From contig JAFYSU010000007.1 in assembly GCA_017559185.1 (NCBI GenBank), positions 1-60,749 of the forward strand: DNA of 60,749 nt. The letters run 5' to 3'. Within the stretch, counting starts at the first letter, position 1, and each line of letters begins with the position of its first letter. Both the position numbers and the translations under genes were made by a program. Under the pieces are notes generated by a model. The model made no database searches, had not been told where the DNA came from, and saw nothing but the letters and a program-made list of their open reading frames with translations. This document shows, piece by piece, positions 17,457-25,380 of this stretch. The DNA is from Oscillospiraceae bacterium. Lineage in GTDB: Bacteria > Bacillota > Clostridia > Oscillospirales > Ruminococcaceae.

Positions 17457-17547
17457 AAGCAGTGCATTGGCAGATGGTTGTTGTAACTTGTTTGTAACCA
17501 TTTAGTTACCGTGCTGGAACGATTTTCCACGATAAAGGGTTTATACT

Positions 17548-17601
17548 ATGAACAATAGTTATGTACTATTTTTAATTATGCAACAAGTTCTTTTCACGTA
17601 A
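17548..17601 (+). CDS. Possible 17-residue hydrophobic peptide ORF
   Basis: An ATG 8 nt after AAAGGG opens an 18-codon frame (M-N-N-S-Y-V-L-F-L-I-M-Q-Q-V-L-F-T) that stops 9 nt before a strong terminator. The peptide is strongly hydrophobic. No promoter of clear quality was found. It may be a leader or membrane peptide, or chance. The rest of the gap 17457-17846 holds that terminator and the nested inverted repeats listed separately. Confidence 0.3.
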   Translation: MNNSYVLFLIMQQVLFT

Positions 17602-17610
17602 AGATTTAAT

Positions 17611-17659
17611 AAAATAACAAAGCACTGATGAGGCAAGCATCAGTGCTTTGTTATTTTTT
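17611..17659 (+). terminator. Strong intergenic terminator
   Basis: A 20-bp stem AAAATAACAAAGCACTGATG / CATCAGTGCTTTGTTATTTT with loop AGGCAAG, ending in T6. It lies 155 nt after the BofC-like gene and directly after the possible short ORF. Confidence 0.85.
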
Positions 17660-17730
17660 AGGGGATAACCCTACAATAATGTAAATACTTGTGGTATACT
17701 GTATTGATAAGGAATTATTTTTTATAATTC

Positions 17731-17792
17731 ACAGTTTTTTGATAGATTATAACTTCCGACTGTGATATAATACCACACGGTCGAAAAACTGT
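17731..17792 (+). promoter_or_regulatory. Nested inverted repeats around a TATAAT, upstream of the class A PBP
   Basis: The outer repeat is ACAGTTTTTTGA (17731-17742) and TCGAAAAACTGT (17781-17792), 11 of 12 matching. The inner dyad is CGAC-TGTG (17757-17764) and CACA-cg-GTCG (17774-17783), flanking TATAAT at 17766-17771. The -35 region is poor, so this looks like an operator-controlled or activator-dependent promoter rather than a constitutive one. Confidence 0.4.
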
Positions 17793-17846
17793 ATTTATCA
17801 AGTTTTATCACACTTTATATACACCAAAAGGAGGGACTTGCTTAAT

Positions 17847-20063
17847 ATGGCAAACCCTAAGAAACGCAGCTCAAAACAGGTGCCTGTTTCGGACGGACAA
17901 ATAATAGTGCGCAGATTATTTGAGCTTTTCGGAAAAGCTTTTATTGCAATGGTATTGGTTGGAATAATATCCGGCTCCATTGTTGCGGCTGTAATGGCGG
18001 TTTATGTGTTCAAATCGCTTGACGGAACGGTTGATATAGACCTGCACGACTTGGATATGAAGTACACCACTATTCTGTACGGTACGGACAAGAGCACCGG
18101 TGAGGAGTACGAGCTAAAACGACTGCAAAGCAGTGAAAACCGTATCTGGGTAGACTTTGAGGATATGCCCGACCACCTTTGGCAGGCAACAATTGCTGCC
18201 GAGGACAAACGCTTCATGGAACACCAAGGCGTTGACTGGAAGCGTACCACAGCGGCATTCATTAACCAGTATATTGTTAAAATTCTCCCCGGTACACAGG
18301 GTGGTTCCACCATTACACAGCAGGTAATAAAGAATGTTACCGGTGAAAAGGAAATTTCTGCAGCTCGTAAAATTAACGAGATATTCAGTGCTTTGAAGCT
18401 GGAAAAACAGTTTTCCAAAGAGGAGATACTGGAGTCTTACCTGAATACCATTCCTTTTGGCGGAACAACACACGGGGTTCAGGCAGCGGCAAACCGTTAT
18501 TTTGACAAGGATGTAAGCGAGCTTACTGTGCCCGAAGCCGCTTGTATTATTACAATTACCAACGCACCGTCTTACTACAACCCGTTTGGTGAAAAGGGTG
18601 CAATTCACAACAAAGAACGCCGCAACTACATTTACACCCAAATGCTTGATTTGGGATACATTACACAGGAAGAGTATGAAGAATATTACGATTCCGATGT
18701 AGAGGTTGCTCGAAAAAATACTCTTGAAGGCGAAACCGCAATGCTTACATGGTTTGAAGACTATGTAATTGACGAAGTTATTTCCGACCTTAAATCCGAA
18801 CTTAACATTACAGGTGCACAGGCATGGGACATGGTTTACAACAAGGGTCTTCGTATTTACACAACCTATGACCCACTTGTTCAGAAAAACCTTGATAACA
18901 GCTACAAAAACAGCAATACATTCCCGCCTGTAATAAACTCCGAATATCCCGAATCGGCGGTAGTTGTTCTTAATGCCGAGGACGGAAGTATTGCAGGGCT
19001 TATAGGCGGCAATGAAAAGAACGGTGACCGCTTGTTCAACCGTGCAACTGCGGCACAGCGTCACCCAGGTTCTACAATGAAACCTATATCGCCATACCTG
19101 CAAGCGTTTGAAATGGACATGATAACATGGTCCACAATGTTCATGAATGACCCAATTATGGTAGACGGCGAGCCATGGCCTGTAAACTTTTACAGTGCCG
19201 ACGACGGTAAAAAGATAAGCGTGGTTTATGCGCTGCAGCGTTCGATAAACCGTGTACCCGCACAGCTCATGGAGGTTATAGGTCCTGAACAGGCATTTAA
19301 CTTCTTGGATAAAAAACTGGCGTTTCATTCGCTTGTTTCCCCCGAAGACAACTACCAGCACAATGACATGAACCTTTCGCCAATGACATTGGGCGGTATG
19401 ACTGTTGGGGTAACACCGCTTGAAATGGCGGGGGCTTACCGCATATTTGCAACGGGCGGTAAATTTGTTAAGCCATACAGCTACACCCTTGTTACCGATG
19501 CGGATGACAATGTACTGCTTGAAAAGGATACAAAGTCCGTTCGTGTTATTTCGGAAGAAACCGCTACAATAATCAACAAGCTGCTTCAAGCGGCGGCAAT
19601 GCAGGCACCGGGTACAGGTACTGCGGCAAACTTGGGCTTTATGCCAACAGCGGGTAAAACAGGGACATCGTCCGATGACTATGACCAATGGTTTATTGGT
19701 ATGACACCGTACTATGTAACAGCAGTATGGATGGGTTACGACGAACCGTCGCAAATACTTTACTACAACTATCCGCCGCCAATTCTGTGGAAAAATTTGA
19801 TGACACCTATTCATCAAAACCTTGAACCAAAAGAATTTGCGGAATGTGAAGAAGTCGAAGCTATGGAATACTGTGTGGTTTCGGGTGATTTGGCTACCTA
19901 TAACTGCCCCGAAACAGCAACAGGTTGGTACAAGGAGTCGTTTGCACCGTCCAACTGTACCGTTCACATGAGGGGCGGTTCGTCCATGCGTGATTACGAT
20001 GACAACGACGGTGAATTTGAAGGCGGAGTAAGAACTCGCAGGTCTTCTTCAAACGATGATTAA
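17847..20063 (+). CDS. Class A penicillin-binding protein (PBP1A family)
   Basis: A 738-residue bifunctional peptidoglycan synthase anchored by one helix (about 32-55). The glycosyltransferase domain carries the catalytic glutamate E119 in AAEDKRFMEHQGVDW and the GGSTITQQ motif near 153. The transpeptidase domain has the SxxK serine S409 in HPGSTMKP, an SIN box in RSINRVPA, and KTGTS at 604-608. The C-terminus is an acidic tail with Arg/Ser. The ATG at 17847 lies 11 nt after AGGAGG; the frame also has a TTG at 17838 that is too close to the ribosome site. Confidence 0.95.
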   Translation: MANPKKRSSKQVPVSDGQIIVRRLFELFGKAFIAMVLVGIISGSIVAAVMAVYVFKSLDGTVDIDLHDLDMKYTTILYGTDKSTGEEYELKRLQSSENRIWVDFEDMPDHLWQATIAAEDKRFMEHQGVDWKRTTAAFINQYIVKILPGTQGGSTITQQVIKNVTGEKEISAARKINEIFSALKLEKQFSKEEILESYLNTIPFGGTTHGVQAAANRYFDKDVSELTVPEAACIITITNAPSYYNPFGEKGAIHNKERRNYIYTQMLDLGYITQEEYEEYYDSDVEVARKNTLEGETAMLTWFEDYVIDEVISDLKSELNITGAQAWDMVYNKGLRIYTTYDPLVQKNLDNSYKNSNTFPPVINSEYPESAVVVLNAEDGSIAGLIGGNEKNGDRLFNRATAAQRHPGSTMKPISPYLQAFEMDMITWSTMFMNDPIMVDGEPWPVNFYSADDGKKISVVYALQRSINRVPAQLMEVIGPEQAFNFLDKKLAFHSLVSPEDNYQHNDMNLSPMTLGGMTVGVTPLEMAGAYRIFATGGKFVKPYSYTLVTDADDNVLLEKDTKSVRVISEETATIINKLLQAAAMQAPGTGTAANLGFMPTAGKTGTSSDDYDQWFIGMTPYYVTAVWMGYDEPSQILYYNYPPPILWKNLMTPIHQNLEPKEFAECEEVEAMEYCVVSGDLATYNCPETATGWYKESFAPSNCTVHMRGGSSMRDYDDNDGEFEGGVRTRRSSSNDD

Positions 20064-20093
20064 AAATTAATGCGGATAAAACCGCAAAAACAG

Positions 20094-20125
20094 CGGCTGA
20101 CAGCTTTGTGCTGTCAGCCGTTTTT
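20094..20125 (+). terminator. Rho-independent terminator after the PBP gene
   Basis: Perfect 11-bp stem CGGCTGACAGC / GCTGTCAGCCG, loop TTTGT, then TTTTT. Confidence 0.9.
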
Positions 20126-20184
20126 GTTATAATGATAAAAATGAATAAGCAAAAATAAGTATGATAGGTGAGGTGGGAAGCCGC

Positions 20185-20880
20185 ATGAAAGAGGAATGTA
20201 TTATCTGTAAAGCTCCGCTGGAGTATTTAACCGAAAACGAGTATATGGAATGTGCTGTTTGCGGAAAAAAAGAGCAAAGCAAGGCAAGATGCATACAAGG
20301 ACATTATGTTTGCGATGAATGTCATACAAACGGTATGGATTGCGTTTTAGAGATTTGCTTAAACGAAAAAAGCAAAAATCCCGTATATATTCTTGAAAAA
20401 ATGATGTCAATGCCGTTTTGCCATATGCATGGTCCGGAACATCATGTAATGGTTGGGGCGGCACTGGCAGCGGCTTATAAAAATGCAGGAGGAAAAATTC
20501 AGATTGACAAAGCCGTTTGCGAAATTTACAGCCGAGGAAAAAATGTTCCCGGCGGAACTTGCGGCTTTTGGGGAGCATGCGGAGCAGCTTTGAGCAGCGG
20601 GATATTTATGTCGGTAATAACCAATGCAACACCCCTTTCGGTTGAGGAGTGGGGAATGTCCAACAGCCTTACATCAAAAGTATTGGGAAAGATAGGCGAA
20701 ATTGGCGGCCCCCGCTGCTGCAAAAGAAATTCATACACAGCAATAACCCAAACAGTTGCTTTCGCTGCCGAAAAGCTTGGTGTGCAGATGGAGTTGGATG
20801 ACATTGTATGCACAAGAATGGCTCAAAATAACCAATGTATAGGCAAACGCTGCCCGTTTAATCCGCAGAATAAAAAGTGA
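20185..20880 (+). CDS. DUF5714 domain protein
   Basis: A 231-residue cysteine-rich soluble protein. It opens with a zinc-ribbon-like CIICKAPLEYL...CAVCGKKEQSKARCIQGHYVCDECH. The middle MPFCHMHGPEHHVMVGAALAAAYKNAGG and the later GGTCGFWGACGAALSSG are characteristic of DUF5714. In some genomes this domain is fused to methyltransferases or found with B12/methyl-transfer genes, but none is nearby. The start at 20185 follows GAGGTGGG; an ATG at 20161 has no ribosome site. Function unknown; the many Cys and His suggest metal or corrinoid chemistry, by inference only. Confidence 0.75.
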   Translation: MKEECIICKAPLEYLTENEYMECAVCGKKEQSKARCIQGHYVCDECHTNGMDCVLEICLNEKSKNPVYILEKMMSMPFCHMHGPEHHVMVGAALAAAYKNAGGKIQIDKAVCEIYSRGKNVPGGTCGFWGACGAALSSGIFMSVITNATPLSVEEWGMSNSLTSKVLGKIGEIGGPRCCKRNSYTAITQTVAFAAEKLGVQMELDDIVCTRMAQNNQCIGKRCPFNPQNKK

Positions 20881-20889
20881 TATAACATC

Positions 20890-20928
20890 AAAAACCACCA
20901 CAAACTGTAAAGCTGTGGTGGTTTTTTA
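20890..20928. terminator. Terminator between DUF5714 gene and MATE gene
   Basis: Stem AACCACCACA / TGTGGTGGTT followed by T6 on the plus strand, with A-run on the other side; serves convergent genes. Confidence 0.85.
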
Positions 20929-20936
20929 CGAGATGT

Positions 20937-22277
20937 CTAATTTAAAGCGGATTCGTTTGCTTGTTTGCGGTAGATGAAAATAAATACAACCAATTGTACA
21001 AGGAAGGTTAGTGTCCACGAAATAGGATAGGACGCATAAAGCGATTGCGGCGAATGGTATTCGGGCATTTGGAAGATGGTAAATATCCACATTATGCGTA
21101 TTCCGCACACGCCAAGAATGGAAATTATCATAGGCGCAACCGATGCACCCAAACCACGCAGCAGACCGGTGGAAACATCCATTAATCCGCAAAGGAAATA
21201 CGGCAGGCAAACAAATGTCATTCGCATTATACCGTAGGCAATAGCTTCGGGGGAGTCGGTAATATAAATGGAAAGCAGGGATGGGCCGAAGAAGAAGGTT
21301 GTGCCTCCCACAACTATACCTGTAATGGCAACACTTGCAAGGCAGATTTTAGAAATTTTTGATACCCTGTCATACTGGTTTGCACCAACATTTTGTCCTA
21401 CAAAGTTTACAGCGGTTTGCTGGAACGAGTTAATTGTAACATAAACAAACGCTTCAATACTTTGTGCGGAGGCATTACCGGACATGAAAATGTCGCCAAA
21501 GGAATTTACGGATGATTGAATTATTACATTGGAAATCGAAAAAATTGAACCTTGAATACCTGCAGGCAGACCAATGCGTATAATTTTCAAAAGCTGCTGC
21601 TTGTAAATGTGCATTTTTGAAAGGTAAAGTTTGCAAGCATCGGTGCGGCGCATAAGCACTATTATCATTAAAACAGCGGAAATGCCCTGCGAAATAATGG
21701 TAGCCAATGCAACGCCCGCTACATTCATCTGAAATACAGTAACGAACAATAAATTCAGCAGTACATTTATACCGCCTGCAAGGCTAAGGAAAATCAAAGG
21801 GCTTTTGGTATCTCCTGCGGCACGAAGAATGGAAGCGCAAAAGTTATAAACCATTGCAAAGGGCATACCTGCAAAAAATATTTTCATGTATGATGCCGAA
21901 AGAGGAAGCACTGTTTCGGGAGTTCCCATCATTATAAGCAGTTGTTTGCAAAAGGTTATACCTATTACCGCAAGTACAAAACCGCCTATTGCTGCGGTGG
22001 GCAGTGATGTGTGCACAATGCGGTGGGTTTCTTCGTCACGGTGGCCGCCAATTGAATGTGCAACGGTAACGCCCGCCCCAATGGAAAGCCCCATGAACAG
22101 GTTAACTATAAGTGCGGTGAGCGCATTTGTAGCACCAACTGCCGCAACCGAAATACTGCCGCAGTATCTTCCTACAACAACAAGGTCGGCAGCCATAAAC
22201 AGCAGCTGCAAAACGCTGGTGAGTATTATTGGTATGGTATAAAAAACTATGTTGCGAAGCAGCGGGCCGCGCAGCAT
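20937..22277 (-). CDS. MATE family multidrug/cation efflux transporter
   Basis: A 446-residue membrane protein with twelve predicted helices arranged as two six-helix halves. The N-terminal half has TIPIILTSVLQLLFMAADLV and VGRYCGSISVAAVG, typical of DinF/NorM-type MATE exporters that use Na+ or H+. The substrate cannot be predicted. The ATG at 22277 has only a weak AAAG nearby; a better GAAGGTG lies about 24 nt upstream with no in-frame start next to it, so the exact start is uncertain. Confidence 0.88.
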   Translation of the reverse strand: MLRGPLLRNIVFYTIPIILTSVLQLLFMAADLVVVGRYCGSISVAAVGATNALTALIVNLFMGLSIGAGVTVAHSIGGHRDEETHRIVHTSLPTAAIGGFVLAVIGITFCKQLLIMMGTPETVLPLSASYMKIFFAGMPFAMVYNFCASILRAAGDTKSPLIFLSLAGGINVLLNLLFVTVFQMNVAGVALATIISQGISAVLMIIVLMRRTDACKLYLSKMHIYKQQLLKIIRIGLPAGIQGSIFSISNVIIQSSVNSFGDIFMSGNASAQSIEAFVYVTINSFQQTAVNFVGQNVGANQYDRVSKISKICLASVAITGIVVGGTTFFFGPSLLSIYITDSPEAIAYGIMRMTFVCLPYFLCGLMDVSTGLLRGLGASVAPMIISILGVCGIRIMWIFTIFQMPEYHSPQSLYASYPISWTLTFLVQLVVFIFIYRKQANESALN

Positions 22278-22397
22278 TATATCTTTGGAATTATTCGTAA
22301 AAACACCTTCTTTTAGTTTTATGGCACAAAATTATTATATCACTTATTTATTAATAATAAATAACAAAACGCGTAAATAACGACAATGGTTAAAGCG

Positions 22398-22427
22398 AAC
22401 ACCCTCCGCATAAAGCGAAGGGTGTTA
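22398..22427 (-). terminator. Weak terminator-like hairpin after mtaB
   Basis: Stem AACACCCT(C)CGC / GCG(A)AGGGTGTT with one mismatch lies right at the mtaB stop. The T-run is poor. Confidence 0.4.
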
Positions 22428-22429
22428 AA

Positions 22430-23722
22430 TCAAACAAGCTCCCCTTGACAGAAATTGCCGTCAGAAGAAATTATTTTAACCTTGCGTATTGTACCGCGAA
22501 CATCCTCACTGCACAAAACCTGAACAGGGGTGTAGTTTGGTGTGTAACCTGTGTAAAGGCTGTCTTTAACATGACTTTCAAAAAGAACATCCTCAACAAG
22601 ACCTATTTGGCTTTGCAGGAAGGATTCTCGGGTTTGGTCGGTAGCTTCAATCATGCGGTGGCTGCGTTCTTCCTTTACAGCGTTTGTAAGCTGATTGGGG
22701 AATTTTGCGGCACGAGTACCCTCCCTTACAGAGTATGCAAAAACATGAGCTTTTGCGAAGCCTATTTCTTTTGCAAAGTCAACGCTTGCGGCAAATTCAT
22801 CTTCGGTTTCGCCTGCAAAGCCTACCATAATGTCAGTGGTAATGCTGCTGTTGGTAAAGTTGCGGCGTATGCGTTGGACAAGCTCGCGGAAGTCGCTTGT
22901 GTGGTAGTGACGATTCATTCTGTCCAATGTTGCGTCACAGCCGCTTTGCAAAGCAAGGTGGAACTGCGGGCAGAATTTAGGCTGTTTAGCCATTCGTGCA
23001 ATGTCATCATCGGTAATAAGGTCAGGTTCAATTGAACCAAGGCGCACACGCTCGATACCGTTTACCGAGCATGCAAGCTCGACAGCATCAACAAGACGAA
23101 GCCCAAGCTCCTTACCGTAGGTGGAAAGGTTTATACCAACCAAAACAACCTCTTTGTAGCCTGCCTTAGCAAGGCCGTCAAGCTCAAGCAGCAGGTCGGC
23201 AGGCTTTTTGGAACGCACAAAGCCGCGTGCATACGGAATTACACAGTAGGAGCAGTAGCGTTCACATCCGTCCTGTATTTTTACAAAAGCGCGTGTTCGT
23301 TCGGAAAAACGGCGGATTGTAAGTGCTTCAAATTCTTCGTTGCGGGTGTGTGGTGTTATCTCAACAAAGCGTTTGCCGCCTGCTGCAAGGCTTTGCTTAA
23401 CAAGTCCAAGCAAAGCGGTGCGGTTTGCGGCACCTGTTATTACATTTACTTCCTCCATAGCTTTTGCCTGCTCGGGAAAAGCCTGCGGGAAACAACCTGT
23501 AAGCACGGTAAGTGCGGTAGGGTTTTGACGCTTGAAGCGGTGAAGTATCTGTCGTGTTTTTTTGTCGCCTGTCGAGGTTACGGTGCATGAATTTATAATG
23601 TAAACATCGGCAGGTTCGCTGTGTTCAACAATATCAAAGCCGTCAGCGGCAAAAATGTCCTCCAGCGCTTGTGTTTCGTATTGGTTTACCTTGCAGCCCA
23701 AGGTGTAAAATGCTGCTCTCAT
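22430..23722 (-). CDS. mtaB: tRNA threonylcarbamoyladenosine (t6A37) methylthiotransferase
   Basis: A 430-residue radical-SAM enzyme converting t6A37 to ms2t6A37 in ANN-decoding tRNAs. The N-terminal UPF0004 domain begins FYTLGCKVNQYETQ, with cysteines for the second cluster. The radical-SAM CxxxCxxC is in CERYCSYCVIPYARG near residue 145. A C-terminal TRAM domain spans the last 60 residues. KVNQYE rather than the MiaB pattern supports MtaB. Its ATG overlaps the stop of the upstream VanY-like gene by one base (TAATG), indicating translational coupling. Confidence 0.92.
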   Translation of the reverse strand: MRAAFYTLGCKVNQYETQALEDIFAADGFDIVEHSEPADVYIINSCTVTSTGDKKTRQILHRFKRQNPTALTVLTGCFPQAFPEQAKAMEEVNVITGAANRTALLGLVKQSLAAGGKRFVEITPHTRNEEFEALTIRRFSERTRAFVKIQDGCERYCSYCVIPYARGFVRSKKPADLLLELDGLAKAGYKEVVLVGINLSTYGKELGLRLVDAVELACSVNGIERVRLGSIEPDLITDDDIARMAKQPKFCPQFHLALQSGCDATLDRMNRHYHTSDFRELVQRIRRNFTNSSITTDIMVGFAGETEDEFAASVDFAKEIGFAKAHVFAYSVREGTRAAKFPNQLTNAVKEERSHRMIEATDQTRESFLQSQIGLVEDVLFESHVKDSLYTGYTPNYTPVQVLCSEDVRGTIRKVKIISSDGNFCQGELV

Positions 23723-24615
23723 TAGGAAATTTCCCCCAGATATTCTTCAAGGCAAAGTCCGCCTGCTTTAATTTCGCGGGCAGCTTCAACACCAACATAG
23801 CGGTAATGCCAAGATTCGTAATCAATTTTTGTAATATCGGTTTTGTCGGCAGGGTAACGCATAATAAAGCCGTAATCTGCGGCATGCTTGTCCAACCATG
23901 CAAAAGCGGAAGTTTTTGCAAAGCCCTCATCAAGGCTTTGGTACGACGGAGTTACAATGTCAAGCGCAAGCCCTGTGTGGTGTTCACTTGTGCCCGGTAC
24001 TGCAATGAGTGCAGATGTAAGCGCAACAGCTTCGTCCTTGCTTTTGCCTACGCTCATCCATTCGTTAACTTTATTGTTGAAAAGTCTTGTTTGTGATTCA
24101 ACAGGACGATAAGCGGAGCAAACAAGCAGTTCAACGCCGTCCTTGCGTGCATCGGCAATCATTTGCTGGGACACCTGCAAAATTCGTTTGTCAACACGGT
24201 ATTCACCCTGAACATAAGCCAGCTCAGGGGTGTAGCCCTCTGCCAGCGGATGTGTGGAGTTTACCAACATCAAAAAGCTGTCGTCAAACTGTACGGCAGA
24301 AACCTGTTTTTCGTCTGCTTTTTCTTCGTTGGCAGTATCGGCACTGTCATCAGTATCATCGGTATCGTCAGCTGTATCGGTTTGTGCAGCGTGGATGTTA
24401 TCGTCAGCAGTTTCATCTTCGTCATGCTTTACCACACCGCCTTCAAATTCGGCAGGAGCATCGGCAAAATCTTCGGTGGTGTCCTCGTCGATATCTTGAC
24501 TAATTTGCTGTGTGGACTGCTGCTGTTCAAGCTCGTCATTGGAAGCGGTGCGGTCGGAACAGCCCGAAGCAATAAGCAGTGAACAGGTTAAAAATGCACA
24601 TATAATATATTTCAT
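23722..24615 (-). CDS. VanY-type D,D-carboxypeptidase lipoprotein (M15B)
   Basis: A 297-residue lipoprotein. The lipobox LIASGC places the lipidated cysteine at residue 19. A long acidic Asp/Thr/Glu linker follows (about 25-105). The M15B domain has SAYRPVESQTRLF, the zinc site GTSEHHTGLALDI, and the last zinc histidine in ESWHYRYVG. It would trim D-Ala from pentapeptides at the outer face of the membrane. There is no vanR/S/H/A/X cluster, so this is cell-wall metabolism rather than a resistance island. Coupled to mtaB downstream and close behind rsmE (21 nt). Confidence 0.88.
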   Translation of the reverse strand: MKYIICAFLTCSLLIASGCSDRTASNDELEQQQSTQQISQDIDEDTTEDFADAPAEFEGGVVKHDEDETADDNIHAAQTDTADDTDDTDDSADTANEEKADEKQVSAVQFDDSFLMLVNSTHPLAEGYTPELAYVQGEYRVDKRILQVSQQMIADARKDGVELLVCSAYRPVESQTRLFNNKVNEWMSVGKSKDEAVALTSALIAVPGTSEHHTGLALDIVTPSYQSLDEGFAKTSAFAWLDKHAADYGFIMRYPADKTDITKIDYESWHYRYVGVEAAREIKAGGLCLEEYLGEIS

Positions 24616-24636
24616 AATAACGACCTGACTTTCTAA

Positions 24637-25359
24637 TCAAAGGTTTTCGGTTTGGTACATAATTACAGAAAGGGCGGTAATAGGTGCGGTTTCACAGCGG
24701 AGTATGCGTTTGCCCAACGAAAGGGAAAAACAGCCCTGCGACTTTGCAAAGTCCGCTTCTTCGGGTGAAAACCCACCCTCGGGCCCTACCATTACAGATA
24801 TTGTTTTTGCAGGAGTCGAAAGGGTTTGCTTTAAAGGTGCGGTACTGTTTTCGTACAGCATAATCGGAAGGTCGCATTCAAGCATTTCGGTTACTGCTTG
24901 TTTAAAGGTGAGCACGGGGCGTATCTGCGGAATAATGCCCCTGCCGCACTGCTTGGCGGCTTCGTACGCTATGCGCTGAAAACGGGTAATTTTTTTATCC
25001 ATGGATTTTTGGTCTATCTTTGCAACGCAGCGGGAGGAGTCAAAAAAGGTTATCTCCCCAACACCCAGCTCAACCGCTTTTTGAATGATAAACTCAGCTT
25101 TGTCGCCTTTTGGTATTCCCTGATAAAGCTTTACAAATACATTAGGCTCGGCAAGGCTTGGCTGACGCTGCAATATGTCAAGGCAAACCTCGTCGGGTGA
25201 AATGGTGGATATGGTGCAAATGTAGTCGGTGCCTTTTGTATCGCACAGTGTAAGCTCTTCGCCCACACGCATACGAAGCACCTTTGAAATGTGCTTGGCA
25301 TCTTCACCTGTTATTACGGCGGAGTTTTCACCTATATTTTCGCAAAAGAAACGAGGCAT
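24637..25359 (-). CDS. rsmE: 16S rRNA (uracil1498-N3)-methyltransferase
   Basis: A 240-residue SPOUT-class methyltransferase. The N-terminal PUA-like part includes GEDAKHISKVLRMRVGEELTL. The C-terminal trefoil knot has MVGPEGGFSPEEADFA and LGKRILRCETAPITAL, both diagnostic for RsmE. It methylates U1498 of 16S rRNA. It lies between the D,D-carboxypeptidase gene (21 nt upstream) and the VanY-type gene, forming a leftward run of closely spaced genes. Confidence 0.95.
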   Translation of the reverse strand: MPRFFCENIGENSAVITGEDAKHISKVLRMRVGEELTLCDTKGTDYICTISTISPDEVCLDILQRQPSLAEPNVFVKLYQGIPKGDKAEFIIQKAVELGVGEITFFDSSRCVAKIDQKSMDKKITRFQRIAYEAAKQCGRGIIPQIRPVLTFKQAVTEMLECDLPIMLYENSTAPLKQTLSTPAKTISVMVGPEGGFSPEEADFAKSQGCFSLSLGKRILRCETAPITALSVIMYQTENL

Positions 25360-25380
25360 TTTAATTTATCATTCCTTTCA

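Noticed and set aside
18114..19967. A 617-codon minus-strand frame over the class A PBP
   Set aside because: Antisense shadow of a clear PBP with all catalytic motifs.
23722..24615. Vancomycin-resistance cluster because of the VanY-type gene
   Set aside because: No vanR/S, vanH, ligase or vanX gene is nearby; a lone M15B lipoprotein is normal cell-wall equipment.
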